In this document: positions 35,456 through 45,000 of the stretch, piece after piece
How the letters are laid out: each line of letters opens with the position of its first letter
How positions within the stretch are numbered: the first letter of the stretch is position 1
From: an uncultured Rikenellaceae bacterium
Lineage (GTDB): Bacteria > Bacteroidota > Bacteroidia > Bacteroidales > Rikenellaceae
DNA: 52,529 nt
Direction: 5' to 3'
NCBI GenBank assembly: GCA_947040435.1
Contig: CAMRBL010000006.1
Location: forward strand, 1 to 52,529
Notes under the pieces: model-generated
Told to the model about the DNA's origin: nothing
Databases searched by the model: none
What the model saw: the letters and a program-made list of their open reading frames with translations, nothing else
Made by a program: the position numbers and the translations under genes

Positions 35456-36856
35456 ATGAATAATATTACTGTTAACAACTATATTGAGACAATCCTAAAC
35501 CCTAAAGGAAGGTTCAAAACACTAGAGATTAAAGCAAAACTAGATAGAGACAATAACCCTATTCTATACACAAAAGGTCGGATTGTATCATTTGCCGTAT
35601 CAATAGCAAACACAGACTACCTAATAAAATGCTTTACTAATACAAACATAATAAGTTATAGTAGGGCTAAATTAATTGCACAACATACACATATTAAACA
35701 GTACCGAAACTTAATCTCTTACCAATATATATATCGTGAAATGCTAGTTTTCAACTCTGCTGGAGAGTATAACTATGTAGATATAATACTAGAAGAAGTT
35801 CCTAAAGGTGACAATTTAATCTCAAAATTAGAAGAGTTACGAGAGACAAATGATTATGTAACTGCGGAAATTATATTCAAAAACATAATCAATATGTTTA
35901 ATTGGATGCATGAGTTTGGAATAGCACACAACAACATAACACCACAAAATATAGTTATTGAGAGTAATCTTAATCCTATATTAGTAAACTATGATTTGGC
36001 TGTAAAGCATAAATCATATAGTGACTTTCAGGCTATGGCCACCATCGGGATCATATACTTTACATCACTATGTACTAAGGAGCAACAATACTCTATAAAG
36101 AATAACTACAAAGAGAGTTGTCGTAAAATTATAGATACAATTGCCAACACAACCCTAGAAAGTGGATTGTATCAATTAAAAGAGCTATCTAAAAGTGTTA
36201 TTGATTCAAATAGCGACATTCAAAACTGGAACTACATACATCAAATTTTAATTAATGTATCTACTAATCTAAAAAGGTATAAATCACTTGAATTGGCTTT
36301 TGAATCGACTCTCACTAATAGTACCGAGACGAAAGTAGATATACGAGATAAGTATGACTTCATTGGCACTCTTTCAGACAATATGATTAGAGTGGAGAGA
36401 GATAACAAATGGCAATTTATTGACTCAAATGGAAACATTGTAATAAGCAGCTCTTTCGATATGGCTTATGACTTTATTGAAGGTAGAGCTGCGGTATCAA
36501 TTGGAGACAAATGGGGGTTAATAAACCAAAATGGAGAGTTTGTTATACCACCAATATACGATGATTTAACTTGGGATGGAGATGCAAACATCACAATAGT
36601 ATCAGATAATGGAGTAATGGGGCTAATCAGTAGAACTGGCAAGATCATTGCACCATTTATTTATGACTCAATACACACATGCTCTGATGGCTGTCTATTA
36701 GCTCAAACGGACTATTTCTACGGTTATCTAAAACCAAATGGCAGCGTAGCAATAGAGTTTAAATATGATATAGCATCTAGTTTTAGCGATGGGATTGCCA
36801 TGGTGCAGATGGGAGATGATAAGTTCCTAATAGATATACACGGAGAGAGAATATAA
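35456..36856 (+). CDS. Pseudokinase with C-terminal WG repeats
   Basis: A 466-residue protein in two parts. Residues about 20-240 look like a degraded Ser/Thr kinase fold. Lys58 in YLIKCF may be the ATP-contact lysine, and MHEFGIAHNNITPQNIVIE (151-169) aligns with the catalytic loop, but the catalytic Asp is Asn160 (HNN in place of HRD). NYDLA (178-182) stands where DFG should be, so the metal-binding Asp is Asn178. Catalysis is therefore unlikely. Residues about 305-466 hold four to five WG-type repeats (KWGLINQNGEFVIPPIYDD; GLISRTGKIIAPFIYDS; YGYLKPNGSVAIEFKYD). There is no signal peptide. With the preceding vWA gene it may form a binding or scaffolding pair. The kinase assignment rests on motif spacing and needs structural confirmation. 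Confidence 0.75.
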   Translation: MNNITVNNYIETILNPKGRFKTLEIKAKLDRDNNPILYTKGRIVSFAVSIANTDYLIKCFTNTNIISYSRAKLIAQHTHIKQYRNLISYQYIYREMLVFNSAGEYNYVDIILEEVPKGDNLISKLEELRETNDYVTAEIIFKNIINMFNWMHEFGIAHNNITPQNIVIESNLNPILVNYDLAVKHKSYSDFQAMATIGIIYFTSLCTKEQQYSIKNNYKESCRKIIDTIANTTLESGLYQLKELSKSVIDSNSDIQNWNYIHQILINVSTNLKRYKSLELAFESTLTNSTETKVDIRDKYDFIGTLSDNMIRVERDNKWQFIDSNGNIVISSSFDMAYDFIEGRAAVSIGDKWGLINQNGEFVIPPIYDDLTWDGDANITIVSDNGVMGLISRTGKIIAPFIYDSIHTCSDGCLLAQTDYFYGYLKPNGSVAIEFKYDIASSFSDGIAMVQMGDDKFLIDIHGERI

Positions 36857-36862
36857 AATATA

Positions 36863-36907
36863 AAAAAAACGGAAAGATTTAGTTTAATTAAATCTTTCCG
36901 TTTTTTT
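36863..36907. terminator. Bidirectional terminator after the pseudokinase gene
   Basis: Perfect 19-bp arms (36863-36881 and 36889-36907) with a 7-nt loop GTTTAAT and A/T runs at the ends. It separates two convergent genes only 54 bp apart. Confidence 0.9.
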
Positions 36908-36910
36908 ACT

Positions 36911-37426
36911 CTATAATTTCGATAGACTCTCTTCAGGCTCAACCAGCGAGTCAAAAAACAACTCCTCAATATATGGCACATTATACAGAGAGTCGATCTC
37001 AATACTCTCTCTAACGATAAAAGCCCTCTTAAACGACCCTTTAACTCTTCCCTTCAATACGGTTGCCTCATCCATTGTACTGCAATTACCTACTGTAACT
37101 ATAAAATCAGGACTTTTATAGTTTAAATAAGCGCATACATAAGGAAACTTATCTTCGAATTCTAACTTTATATCCTCCGCACTAGATCTTGCAGTTTGCG
37201 AATTATCAACGAAGATACTTACACGAAAACCATTAACCTTATCTACTTGAATACGATTGGATAGTGCCGATAGTATAGAGTCCAAATTATTATGCTCTAC
37301 AACTAATGCTTTTGACCCAAAGAGACTATCTTGTACCATTAATGACTCCTTGAAACTCCTTAAATCCTGAGCTCGAACAAGTGAGCAACATAATAATAGT
37401 GATAGTATTAAAAATATATTTTTCAT
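36911..37426 (-). CDS. Exported SPOR-like domain protein
   Basis: A 171-residue protein with a signal peptide (FLILSLLLCCSLVRAQ, probable cleavage after Ala-Gln at about 20). Residues about 65-140 have the SPOR-like pattern of Bacteroidota (GFRVSIFVDNSQTARSSAED, FPYVCAYLNYKSPDFIVTVG, FKRAFIVRESIEID). SPOR domains bind denuded septal peptidoglycan, so an envelope or division-related role is plausible. It is the last gene of a leftward group with lolE-like, menG and a lipoprotein gene. No catalytic residues are seen. Confidence 0.75.
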   Translation of the reverse strand: MKNIFLILSLLLCCSLVRAQDLRSFKESLMVQDSLFGSKALVVEHNNLDSILSALSNRIQVDKVNGFRVSIFVDNSQTARSSAEDIKLEFEDKFPYVCAYLNYKSPDFIVTVGNCSTMDEATVLKGRVKGSFKRAFIVRESIEIDSLYNVPYIEELFFDSLVEPEESLSKL

Positions 37427-37459
37427 CGTTTAAATAATTAAGATCTACTTAAATTTTAT

Positions 37460-37927
37460 TTATAATTTTATGTCAGCCCCAAAGGTGTCAATAAATTGAG
37501 ATAAAGGCATCTCATTCAATGCAAAACTCTTTGACATCACTCCAACTTTTACATGAACATCCCCAGAAACTTTAAGCGAGTTTTTATACTTATTAAGATC
37601 CGACACAATTAACATCGACAGTATTGGCTGCCTCAATTTAATATGAATAGGAATATCAATAATGGACACCGATTTCTTTGGTATAATAGCCTCTTCCCTA
37701 ACAACTAAGCTAAGTACGTGTTTTTCTCCTTGATACAGCTCTAATCCCGCAGATTTAAGTTTAATGTTGTGTCTCGAATCGTTACGAACCTCAATACCTA
37801 ACTCTATCTTTGACATCGACTTAATTTCAAATCGCTCAACTCCAACAACCTCAATATCATTGACATCTAAACACGAACTGAATAACAAACAAGATAGTAT
37901 ACTAATTAATGTGATTATTTTTTTCAT
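37460..37927 (-). CDS. Lipoprotein with an LEA2-like fold
   Basis: A 155-residue lipoprotein whose signal peptide ends in the lipobox LLFSSC (lipidated Cys about residue 19). The mature part has alternating beta-strand pattern (VEVVGVERFEIKSMSKIELG-type segment, then IEVRNDSRHNIKLKSAGLEL), as in LEA type 2 domains, which are beta-sandwiches of unknown ligand. The gene begins directly after the menG stop codon with no gap, so it is translationally coupled to it. The function is unknown. Confidence 0.7.
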   Translation of the reverse strand: MKKIITLISILSCLLFSSCLDVNDIEVVGVERFEIKSMSKIELGIEVRNDSRHNIKLKSAGLELYQGEKHVLSLVVREEAIIPKKSVSIIDIPIHIKLRQPILSMLIVSDLNKYKNSLKVSGDVHVKVGVMSKSFALNEMPLSQFIDTFGADIKL

Positions 37928-38644
37928 CTATTTTTCTCCTATATATATTTGAGCAACACCGCCCATTAATGAAATTGATTTACTATTACTAAGCCCCGCT
38001 CTTCCCATAAGTCCAATAAAACTCTCAACAGTTGGAAATTCATCAACCGATTCTGGTAGATATTGATATGCTTTCCTATCTTTCGAAATTAAACCTCCAA
38101 TAAATGGCAAGACCTTATGTGTATACAAACAATAAATTGTTCTAAATATTTTGTTCTTTGGCGTAGAAAATTCAAGAATGTATAATTTACCATCGGACTT
38201 TAAAACTCTAGCCATCTCTCTTACTCCACCCTCTAAGTCGTGAAAATTACGAACTCCAAAAGCAACTGTAACAGAATCAAAATGATTTTCTCCAAAGGGA
38301 ATCTGCTCTGCCTCTCCTTGTTTCAGAGTTATTTGATCTGACAATCCAAGTTTTTCTATTTTTCCCCTTGCAACATCCAACATTCCCTCAGAAAGGTCAT
38401 ACCCTACAATATGACTACTCCGATTACGCTTAGATAGTGCAATTGCCATATCTCCCGTTCCTGTTGCAACGTCTAATATCTCTCTCGCCGATTGCTGACA
38501 AACCTTTCTTATTACACGCCTACGCCACCATTTATCTATACCGAAAGATAAAATATGATTGAGGAAATCGTAATGGGGCGCAATTGTGTTGAACAGATGC
38601 TTTATTTGGTCACGCTTTGAATCTTTACTATTATATGGTTTCAT
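37928..38644 (-). CDS. menG: Demethylmenaquinone methyltransferase MenG/UbiE
   Basis: SAM-dependent C-methyltransferase that makes menaquinone from demethylmenaquinone, the last step of the pathway. The SAM motif DVATGTGDMAIAL is at 58-70. VTVAFGVRNFHDLEGGVREM and EFSTPKNKIFRTIYCLY are UbiE family motifs, as is the N-terminal FNTIAPHYDFLNHILSFGID. At 238 residues it is normal. Its ATG overlaps the stop codon of the lolE-like gene by 4 nt (ATGA). Bacteroidota use menaquinone, so MenG is the better name than UbiE. Confidence 0.95.
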   Translation of the reverse strand: MKPYNSKDSKRDQIKHLFNTIAPHYDFLNHILSFGIDKWWRRRVIRKVCQQSAREILDVATGTGDMAIALSKRNRSSHIVGYDLSEGMLDVARGKIEKLGLSDQITLKQGEAEQIPFGENHFDSVTVAFGVRNFHDLEGGVREMARVLKSDGKLYILEFSTPKNKIFRTIYCLYTHKVLPFIGGLISKDRKAYQYLPESVDEFPTVESFIGLMGRAGLSNSKSISLMGGVAQIYIGEK

Positions 38645-39897
38645 TTTTGAAATTTAATTGTTTTATCTGGTTTCATCATAGAGATAATCATTGCTGGAAG
38701 TGTCAAAAGACCTACTATTATAATAAATGCACCTAAGTTTAGCCCAACGATCCACCATAAATCAAATTTTATGGGAATAGCAGTTAAATAGTAACCCGTT
38801 TGATCTAACTTGATAAGTTGCGTATGCTGTTGTAAAAGTGCCAAACCAAAACCAACAATATTTCCGAAAAATAGACCCTTCATTACGATGAAAGATGATC
38901 TAATTACAAAGAGCTTTTGCAACGAATGGTTACTCATTCCTAATGATTTTAATATGCCAATCATTGACGTGCGCTCCAACAATATAATCAACAGTGCTGA
39001 AATCATATTGAATAAAGAGACTAAAATCATTACAACTATCATTACAATAGCATTTACATCGTGCGCTTTCAGCCAATCAAACATAGATTGATACCGCTCA
39101 ACAATAGTCTCTGTCATCAGAACTCCACCATCAGATTGCGGCGTGTCAACTATTAGTTGGTAAATATCAGCATCTAAACTCTCCAACTTATCAAAATTAT
39201 TACTCGTAATCTCATAACCCGTAATTTGAGTAGTGTCCCAGCCATTTAACCGCTGTACGTTACGTATATCTGTTACCATGACAAGTTCATCTAACTCATC
39301 AAATCCTGTTGCATAGATACCACACACTTTAAATAGGTCTCGTTTTGGTGCTTTATCTGGTTGGACAAACAACATCTCAACCTTATCTCCTATTTTTAAC
39401 CCTGTATTGTTTGCAATTATTTCAGACATGAGAACATCTTTATTTCTTATTTCGCTCCCAATTCGAGGCAGGACACCTTCTATCAAACTATTTCTAAAAA
39501 ATAGAGAGTCATAACCCCGCTCATTACCCTTCAACATAACACCTTGTATAGCATCTTTACTCTTTACGATGCCGCCTTTGACAGCATAAGCATTGATACT
39601 CTTAGTATTTACATTCGAACTTATATTATCTACCAACAGCTCATTTCGCACAATTGGGTACGTCTCAAACGAATTATTGCCATCTAGGTTTACAACTTGA
39701 ACATGTGCGCCAAATCCAATTAATTTCCCCGAAATCTCATCTTTAAACCCGCTGATAACTGACATCGATATAATCATAACAGCAATACCTATTGCAACCG
39801 TAAGGGTAGCAATACGCACCATAATATTATGGTGGTTACCCCCTTTGGACTCTGCAATCCTCTTTGCTATAAAGAATTCAATATTTAATTTGGACAT
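38641..39897 (-). CDS. LolC/LolE-like ABC transporter permease (FtsX/MacB family)
   Basis: A 418-residue membrane protein with one N-terminal span (about 27-50: ATLTVAIGIAVMIISMSVISG), a large periplasmic domain of about 220 residues, and three C-terminal spans (from IVMIVVMILVSLFNMISALL onward). This four-span layout with RTSMIGILKSLGMSN before the third span is that of LolC/LolE, which release lipoproteins from the inner membrane. No LolD ATPase is adjacent. It is the first gene of the leftward set with menG, a lipoprotein and a SPOR-like protein. The substrate is inferred from the family only. Confidence 0.85.
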   Translation of the reverse strand: MSKLNIEFFIAKRIAESKGGNHHNIMVRIATLTVAIGIAVMIISMSVISGFKDEISGKLIGFGAHVQVVNLDGNNSFETYPIVRNELLVDNISSNVNTKSINAYAVKGGIVKSKDAIQGVMLKGNERGYDSLFFRNSLIEGVLPRIGSEIRNKDVLMSEIIANNTGLKIGDKVEMLFVQPDKAPKRDLFKVCGIYATGFDELDELVMVTDIRNVQRLNGWDTTQITGYEITSNNFDKLESLDADIYQLIVDTPQSDGGVLMTETIVERYQSMFDWLKAHDVNAIVMIVVMILVSLFNMISALLIILLERTSMIGILKSLGMSNHSLQKLFVIRSSFIVMKGLFFGNIVGFGLALLQQHTQLIKLDQTGYYLTAIPIKFDLWWIVGLNLGAFIIIVGLLTLPAMIISMMKPDKTIKFQK

Positions 39898-40039
39898 ACT
39901 TATCTACTTATTTGCTATATTATTGTCTTTCTAAAACCAATCACTACTTTTTTAATATCTCAAATAAATTAGTTTAATACAAAACCTTTAGATATAATCA
40001 TTTTACATATACAGAAAAAAATCGATCATACATTAATAG

Positions 40040-40071
40040 TTGATAAAAGTAATATATTTTTTGTATTTTTA
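40040..40071 (+). promoter_or_regulatory. Possible SDR gene promoter (TTG-N21-TATTTTTA)
   Basis: TATTTTTA (40064-40071) is one base from TAnnTTTG, and TTG lies 21 nt upstream (40040-40042). It sits in the 217-bp AT-rich divergent gap before the SDR gene. The low sequence complexity makes this weak. Confidence 0.3.
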
Positions 40072-40114
40072 CAAAAAATTACAACTAATTAAAGGGGTAT
40101 AATATCGTTATAAC

Positions 40115-40876
40115 ATGAAAAACATAGCTTTAATAACAGGAGCTTCTTCGGGTATTGGAGAAGCTACCGCTCATGCTTTTGCAGAAGAGGGATATAACTT
40201 AATCATTACGGGTAGACGTGCAAATAGACTTCGCGAACTAAAGAAAGAGCTAGAAAGGGAGTTTAAGATAGAAGTATTGGTACTCTGCTTTGACATTAGG
40301 GATAGAAAACAGTGCGAAGCTGCGATTGATTCTCTAGCCAAAGATGATAGAGCGATTGACGTTCTTGTAAATAATGCTGGACTAGCAGCTGGATTAGACC
40401 ACATTAATGATGGAGACCCAAACGATTGGGATGCAATGATAGACACAAACGTAAAGGGATTACTATACATCACACGTAAAATATCACAAATTATGGTTGA
40501 AAGGGGAACGGGGCATATAATAAATATAGGCTCAATTGCAGGAACTCAACCATATGAGAGCGGCGCAGCATATTGCGCTTCAAAACACGCAGTACATGCT
40601 ATAAGCCAAGGAGTAAGAATTGACCTTCTTGGAAGTGGCATAAAAGTTACTGAAATAAGACCTGGAATGATTGAAACAGAGTTCTCTCTAGTTCGTTTTC
40701 ATGGAGATGCAAAGAGAGCTAGCTCAGTATATGATGGTGTTGAACCTCTTGCTGGAGAGGATATTGCAGACGCAATAATGTGGGTTGTTAGTCAACCTGA
40801 CCATGTGAATATTGATGAGATAGTAATCACTCCAAAGGCTCAAGCAAACGCATACTATACTAAGCGTGAAATATAA
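40115..40876 (+). CDS. Short-chain dehydrogenase/reductase (YdfG-like)
   Basis: A 253-residue NAD(P)-dependent oxidoreductase with a Rossmann fold. The nucleotide-binding motif GASSGIG is at 9-15; Arg35-Arg36 follow strand two and suggest NADP preference. NNAG (87-90) and the catalytic Ser140, Tyr153 and Lys157 (YCASK) are intact. PGMIETEF closes the active-site region. The overall pattern is that of YdfG/serine 3-dehydrogenase-type enzymes acting on small 3-hydroxy acids. The real substrate is not known. It precedes the zinc peptidase gene by 74 bp, and the two may be cotranscribed. Confidence 0.92.
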   Translation: MKNIALITGASSGIGEATAHAFAEEGYNLIITGRRANRLRELKKELEREFKIEVLVLCFDIRDRKQCEAAIDSLAKDDRAIDVLVNNAGLAAGLDHINDGDPNDWDAMIDTNVKGLLYITRKISQIMVERGTGHIINIGSIAGTQPYESGAAYCASKHAVHAISQGVRIDLLGSGIKVTEIRPGMIETEFSLVRFHGDAKRASSVYDGVEPLAGEDIADAIMWVVSQPDHVNIDEIVITPKAQANAYYTKREI

Positions 40877-40950
40877 TAATAGTAAGGATTAATACGTTAG
40901 TATTTAATTAATAATACAACTAAAAAAATAACTAAATAAAATAAAAGATT

Positions 40951-41640
40951 ATGATACCATCTAATATGGTTTTCGAAATAATATTGATTATTGCCATCGG
41001 CATAATAGGTATGATTGTACAGTTTAAATTAAAATCTGTATTTAAAAAGTATTCAAAAGTGATGTTCGCAGGAGGATTGACTGGACGTGATGTTGCAGAG
41101 AAAATGTTGCGAGACAGTGGAATATATGATGTGAAAGTTATTTCAACTCCAGGATCTCTAACGGACCACTACAACCCAAAGAATAAAACAGTAAACCTTA
41201 GTGAGAGCGTTTATGGAAGTAATAGCATATCTGCTGCGGCAGTAGCTGCCCACGAGTGCGGACACGCAGTACAACACGCAAGAGCATATGCTCCTCTTGA
41301 AATGAGATCTACTCTAGTACCAATTATTAATTTTACAAGTACATGGGCGACTTGGGTTATTATCGGTGGAGTACTAATGATGAGTACATTCCCACAACTA
41401 TTTTGGGTAGGAATTGCAATGATTGCTATGTCTGCTCTATTCTCAATTATAACACTACCCGTTGAATACAATGCCTCAGCAAGAGCAATGGAGTGGTTGA
41501 AAGAGAGTAGAACACTACAAGGGGATCAACTTAATCAAGCTAGTATAGCTCTATCTTGGGCAGCAAGAACATATTTAGTATCTGCTCTTAGTGCAGTTGC
41601 GACACTATTGTACTATTTAGGTTTTGCAAGTAATGACTAA
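40951..41640 (+). CDS. Membrane zinc metallopeptidase (Zn_peptidase_2 family)
   Basis: A 229-residue membrane protein with the zincin motif HECGH at 101-105 (catalytic Glu102, zinc His101 and His105). There is an N-terminal membrane span (ILIIAIGIIGMIVQF) and further spans around 125-170 and near the C-terminus (LVSALSAVATLLYYLGF). EYNASARAMEWL after the third span probably supplies the third zinc ligand, Glu. Family members of this type (YugP-like) are common but little studied; no substrate is known. The stop codon is followed 20 bp later by the tandem repeat array. Confidence 0.88.
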   Translation: MIPSNMVFEIILIIAIGIIGMIVQFKLKSVFKKYSKVMFAGGLTGRDVAEKMLRDSGIYDVKVISTPGSLTDHYNPKNKTVNLSESVYGSNSISAAAVAAHECGHAVQHARAYAPLEMRSTLVPIINFTSTWATWVIIGGVLMMSTFPQLFWVGIAMIAMSALFSIITLPVEYNASARAMEWLKESRTLQGDQLNQASIALSWAARTYLVSALSAVATLLYYLGFASND

Positions 41641-41660
41641 AAAAGAGATACTATAATTGT

Positions 41661-41970
41661 TCTCTGCGATCACGCAGCGCCGCCCGCGAAGGGCAGTTAC
41701 ATAAAACTAAAAACTATATACGACGTTAAACTTTGAAAAGTTTAATCAAACTTATTTGAAAAATTAGTTTTCCTAATATATAGTTAATAGTTCTCTGCGA
41801 CCACGTAGCGCCGCCCGCGGAGGGCAGTTACATAAAACTAAAAACTGTCTACGACGTTAAACTTTGAAAAGTTTAATCAAACTTATTTGAAAACTTCGTT
41901 TTCCTATATATAGTTAATTGTTCTCTGCGATCACGCAGCGCAGCCCGCGGAGGGCAGTTACATAAAACTA
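41661..41970 (+). repeat. Tandem array of a 130-bp repeat unit, 2.4 copies
   Basis: Units start at 41661, 41791 and 41921, an exact period of 130 bp; the third stops after 50 bp. Each unit opens with the two-hairpin core (41665-41710, 41795-41840, 41925-41970), reading CTGCG-ATCA-CGCAG then CGCCGCCCGCGAAGGGCAGTT and ACATAAAACTA. The remainder is AT-rich with a small hairpin (TTAAACT/AGTTTAA). Copies differ at a few positions, including a CGCAG to CGTAG change that keeps a G-U pair. No open frame or transposase is present. It lies between the convergent zinc peptidase and rpoC genes. Confidence 0.95.
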
Positions 41971-41988
41971 GACAACAAATACGCCACA

Positions 41989-42029
41989 AAAAAAGAGTGG
42001 ACTCCAAAATTTGGAGTCCACTCTTTTTT
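41989..42029. terminator. Bidirectional terminator for rpoC and the zinc peptidase
   Basis: Two 20-nt arms (41989-42008 and 42010-42029) with core GAGTGGACTCC are exact complements around a single central base, flanked by A and T runs. It begins 21 bp beyond the rpoC stop codon and closes the rpoBC transcript. Confidence 0.92.
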
Positions 42030-42050
42030 ATATATTGAGAACGAGGTAGT

Positions 42051-45000
42051 TTACTCCCTCTTTCCTACGATTGCATTATAGTCATCATTAGACCCAACAA
42101 TAATATTATCATAATCACGTAAACCTGTACCTGCAGGGATCAAGTGACCACAGATCACATTCTCTTTAAGCTTAGTTAACGGATCGACCTTACCTCTAAT
42201 AGCTGCTTCATTCAAGACATTCGTTGTCTCCTGGAAAGATGCTGCAGACATGAAACTACTTGTCTGAAGAGCGGCACGTGTAATACCTTGTAGTATTTGA
42301 TTACTAGTTGCAGGAACAATATCCCTAACCTGAATCATTCTCAAATCTTTACGCTTAAGTCCTGAATTATCATCACGAAGTTTACGTACAGATATAATCT
42401 GACCTGCCTGAACATTTGCAGAATCTCCCGCATCTGTAACAACAACCTTGTCATAAAGGTCATTATTAACTCTCATGAACTCCCACTTATCAACAACCTG
42501 CTCCTCAAGTAATCTTGTATCACCTGGATCATCAATCTGTACCTTATTCATCATCTGACGAACAATTACCTCAAAGTGCTTATCATTGATCTTAACACCC
42601 TGCATACGGTAAACCTCTTGAACCTCATTCACGATATACTCCTGAACTTTAGTAGGGCCTAATATAGATAGGATTGTTCCTGGTGTAGTTGCTCCGTCAG
42701 ATAGTGGCATTCCAGCTTTTACATAGTCATTCTCCTGAACTAGGATCTGACGAGAAAGTGGCACTAAGTAACGTCTAACTTCACCCTCTTTCGATGTCAC
42801 AATAACCTCACGGTTACCACGCTTGATCTTTCCAAATGAAATCTCACCATCAATTTGAGAAACTACTGAAGGATTAGATGGATTACGCGCCTCAAATAAC
42901 TCAGTTACTCGAGGAAGTCCTCCTGTAATGTCACCAGCTTTACCAACTGCACGAGGAATCTTAATAAGAATATCTCCTGCTGCAATTTTTGCATTATCTT
43001 TTACAACAACGTGGGCTCCAACTGGTAAGTTATACTGTTTTTGCTCCTCTCCTCCTTTATCAATAATCTTAATAACAGGATTCTTGTTCTTGTCTCTTGA
43101 CTCTATAATAACCTTCTCTCTAAGTCCAGTCTGCTCATCAAACTCATCACGATATGTAATACCGTCAATTACGCTATCAAATGCAACCTTACCCTCATAT
43201 TCAGAGATAATTACAGCATTATATGGATCCCAATCACAAACTAGATCTCCCTTTTTAATTGAATCTCCATCTCTCATATACAATGCAGCTCCATAAGGAA
43301 GACTGTGAGTATAAAGAGTAATTTCTGTGTTTACATCAACAATACGTAGCTCCGAAAGACGACTAATAACAACATTAACTGATACTCCTTTATCTGTCTT
43401 CGACTTAACTGTTCTAAGCTCATCTATTTCTAAACGACCTTCATACTTAGAGACAACATTACTATCTACTGTAACACCTCCCGCAACTCCTCCAACGTGG
43501 AATGTACGAAGTGTAAGCTGTGTTCCCGGCTCTCCAATACTCTGAGCAGCAATTACTCCAACTGCCTCTCCTCTTTGTACCATACGAGCTGTAGAAAGAC
43601 TACGTCCGTAACACTTAACACAAACTCCAATTTTAGCCTCACAAGTAAGTACCGAACGAATATCAATCTGAGTGATTGGTGATTTCTCGATTTCACTTGC
43701 AATCTCCTCTGTTATTTCAGAACCCTCGCTAATAATTAGCTCTCCAGTCAAAGGATGGAATACATCTTGAAGTGTTGTACGACCTAAAATTCGCTCATAT
43801 AAAGTTTGAACAATATCTTCATTCTTCTTAATCGCTTCTGCTGTCAAACCACGTAGTGTTCCACAGTCAGTCTCTGTAATAACAACATCCTGAGCAACGT
43901 CAACCAAACGTCGAGTCAAATAACCCGCATCGGCTGTCTTCAGTGCTGTATCGGCAAGACCTTTACGAGCACCGTGAGTAGAGATAAAGTACTCAAGAAC
44001 TGACAGTCCCTCCTTAAAGTTAGAAAGGATAGGATTCTCAATTACTTGACCTCCTTCACTTCCACTCTTTTGAGGCTTAGCCATCAATCCACGCATTCCT
44101 GAAAGCTGTCTAATCTGCTCCTTAGAACCACGGGCTCCAGAATCAAGCATCATATAAACTGGATTGAAACCATCCTGATCGCTTATAAGGTGATCAAGTA
44201 CCGTCTTTGTTAACTTAGAGTTAATATTTGTCCAGATATCAATAATCTGATTATAACGCTCATTGTTTGTAATAAGACCTGAGTTGTAACTCTCAAATAC
44301 CTCTGCTACACGCTCATAACCCTCATTAACCAAAACTTCTTTCTCCTTAGGGATAAGAATAGCATCAAGGTTAAATGATAGTCCTCCACGGAAAGCCATC
44401 TGATAACCCAATGATTTGATATCATCAAGAAACTCTGCTGCTCTCGCAACTCCAGCTTTCTTCATCACAACACCAATGATATCTCTCAAAGATTTCTTTG
44501 TTAGAACCTCATTGATATATCCAACCTCAGCTGGAACAAATTGATTAAAGAGAATACGACCAATAGTTGTCTTCTCGATAAGCTTACGCACTGGGTTACC
44601 CTTTTCGTCAATGGTATCAACCATAACCTTAACCTCAGCGTGAAGTTTTGCTCTTCCTTCGTTGTATGCAATAATAGCCTCTTCTGGTCCGTAACATACT
44701 AATCCCTCACCTAGAACGCCTGGACGTTGCTTAGTGATGTAGTATAAACCAAGAACCATGTCCTGAGATGGTACAGTAATTGGAGCACCATTTGCAGGGT
44801 TAAGGATATTATGAGCACCTAACATCAAAATTTGTGCCTCAAGAATCGCCGCATTACCTAGTGGTAAATGCACCGCCATCTGGTCACCATCAAAGTCGGC
44901 ATTAAATGCAGTACAAGCTAATGGATGTAGTTGAAGTGCTTTTCCCTCAATAAGTTTTGGTTGAAAAGCCTGAATACCCAAACGGTGAAGAGTCGGAGCA

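Noticed and set aside
41661-41970. Tandem repeats as a CRISPR array
   Set aside because: The whole 130-bp unit is repeated, with no short repeat and unique spacer pattern and no cas genes nearby.
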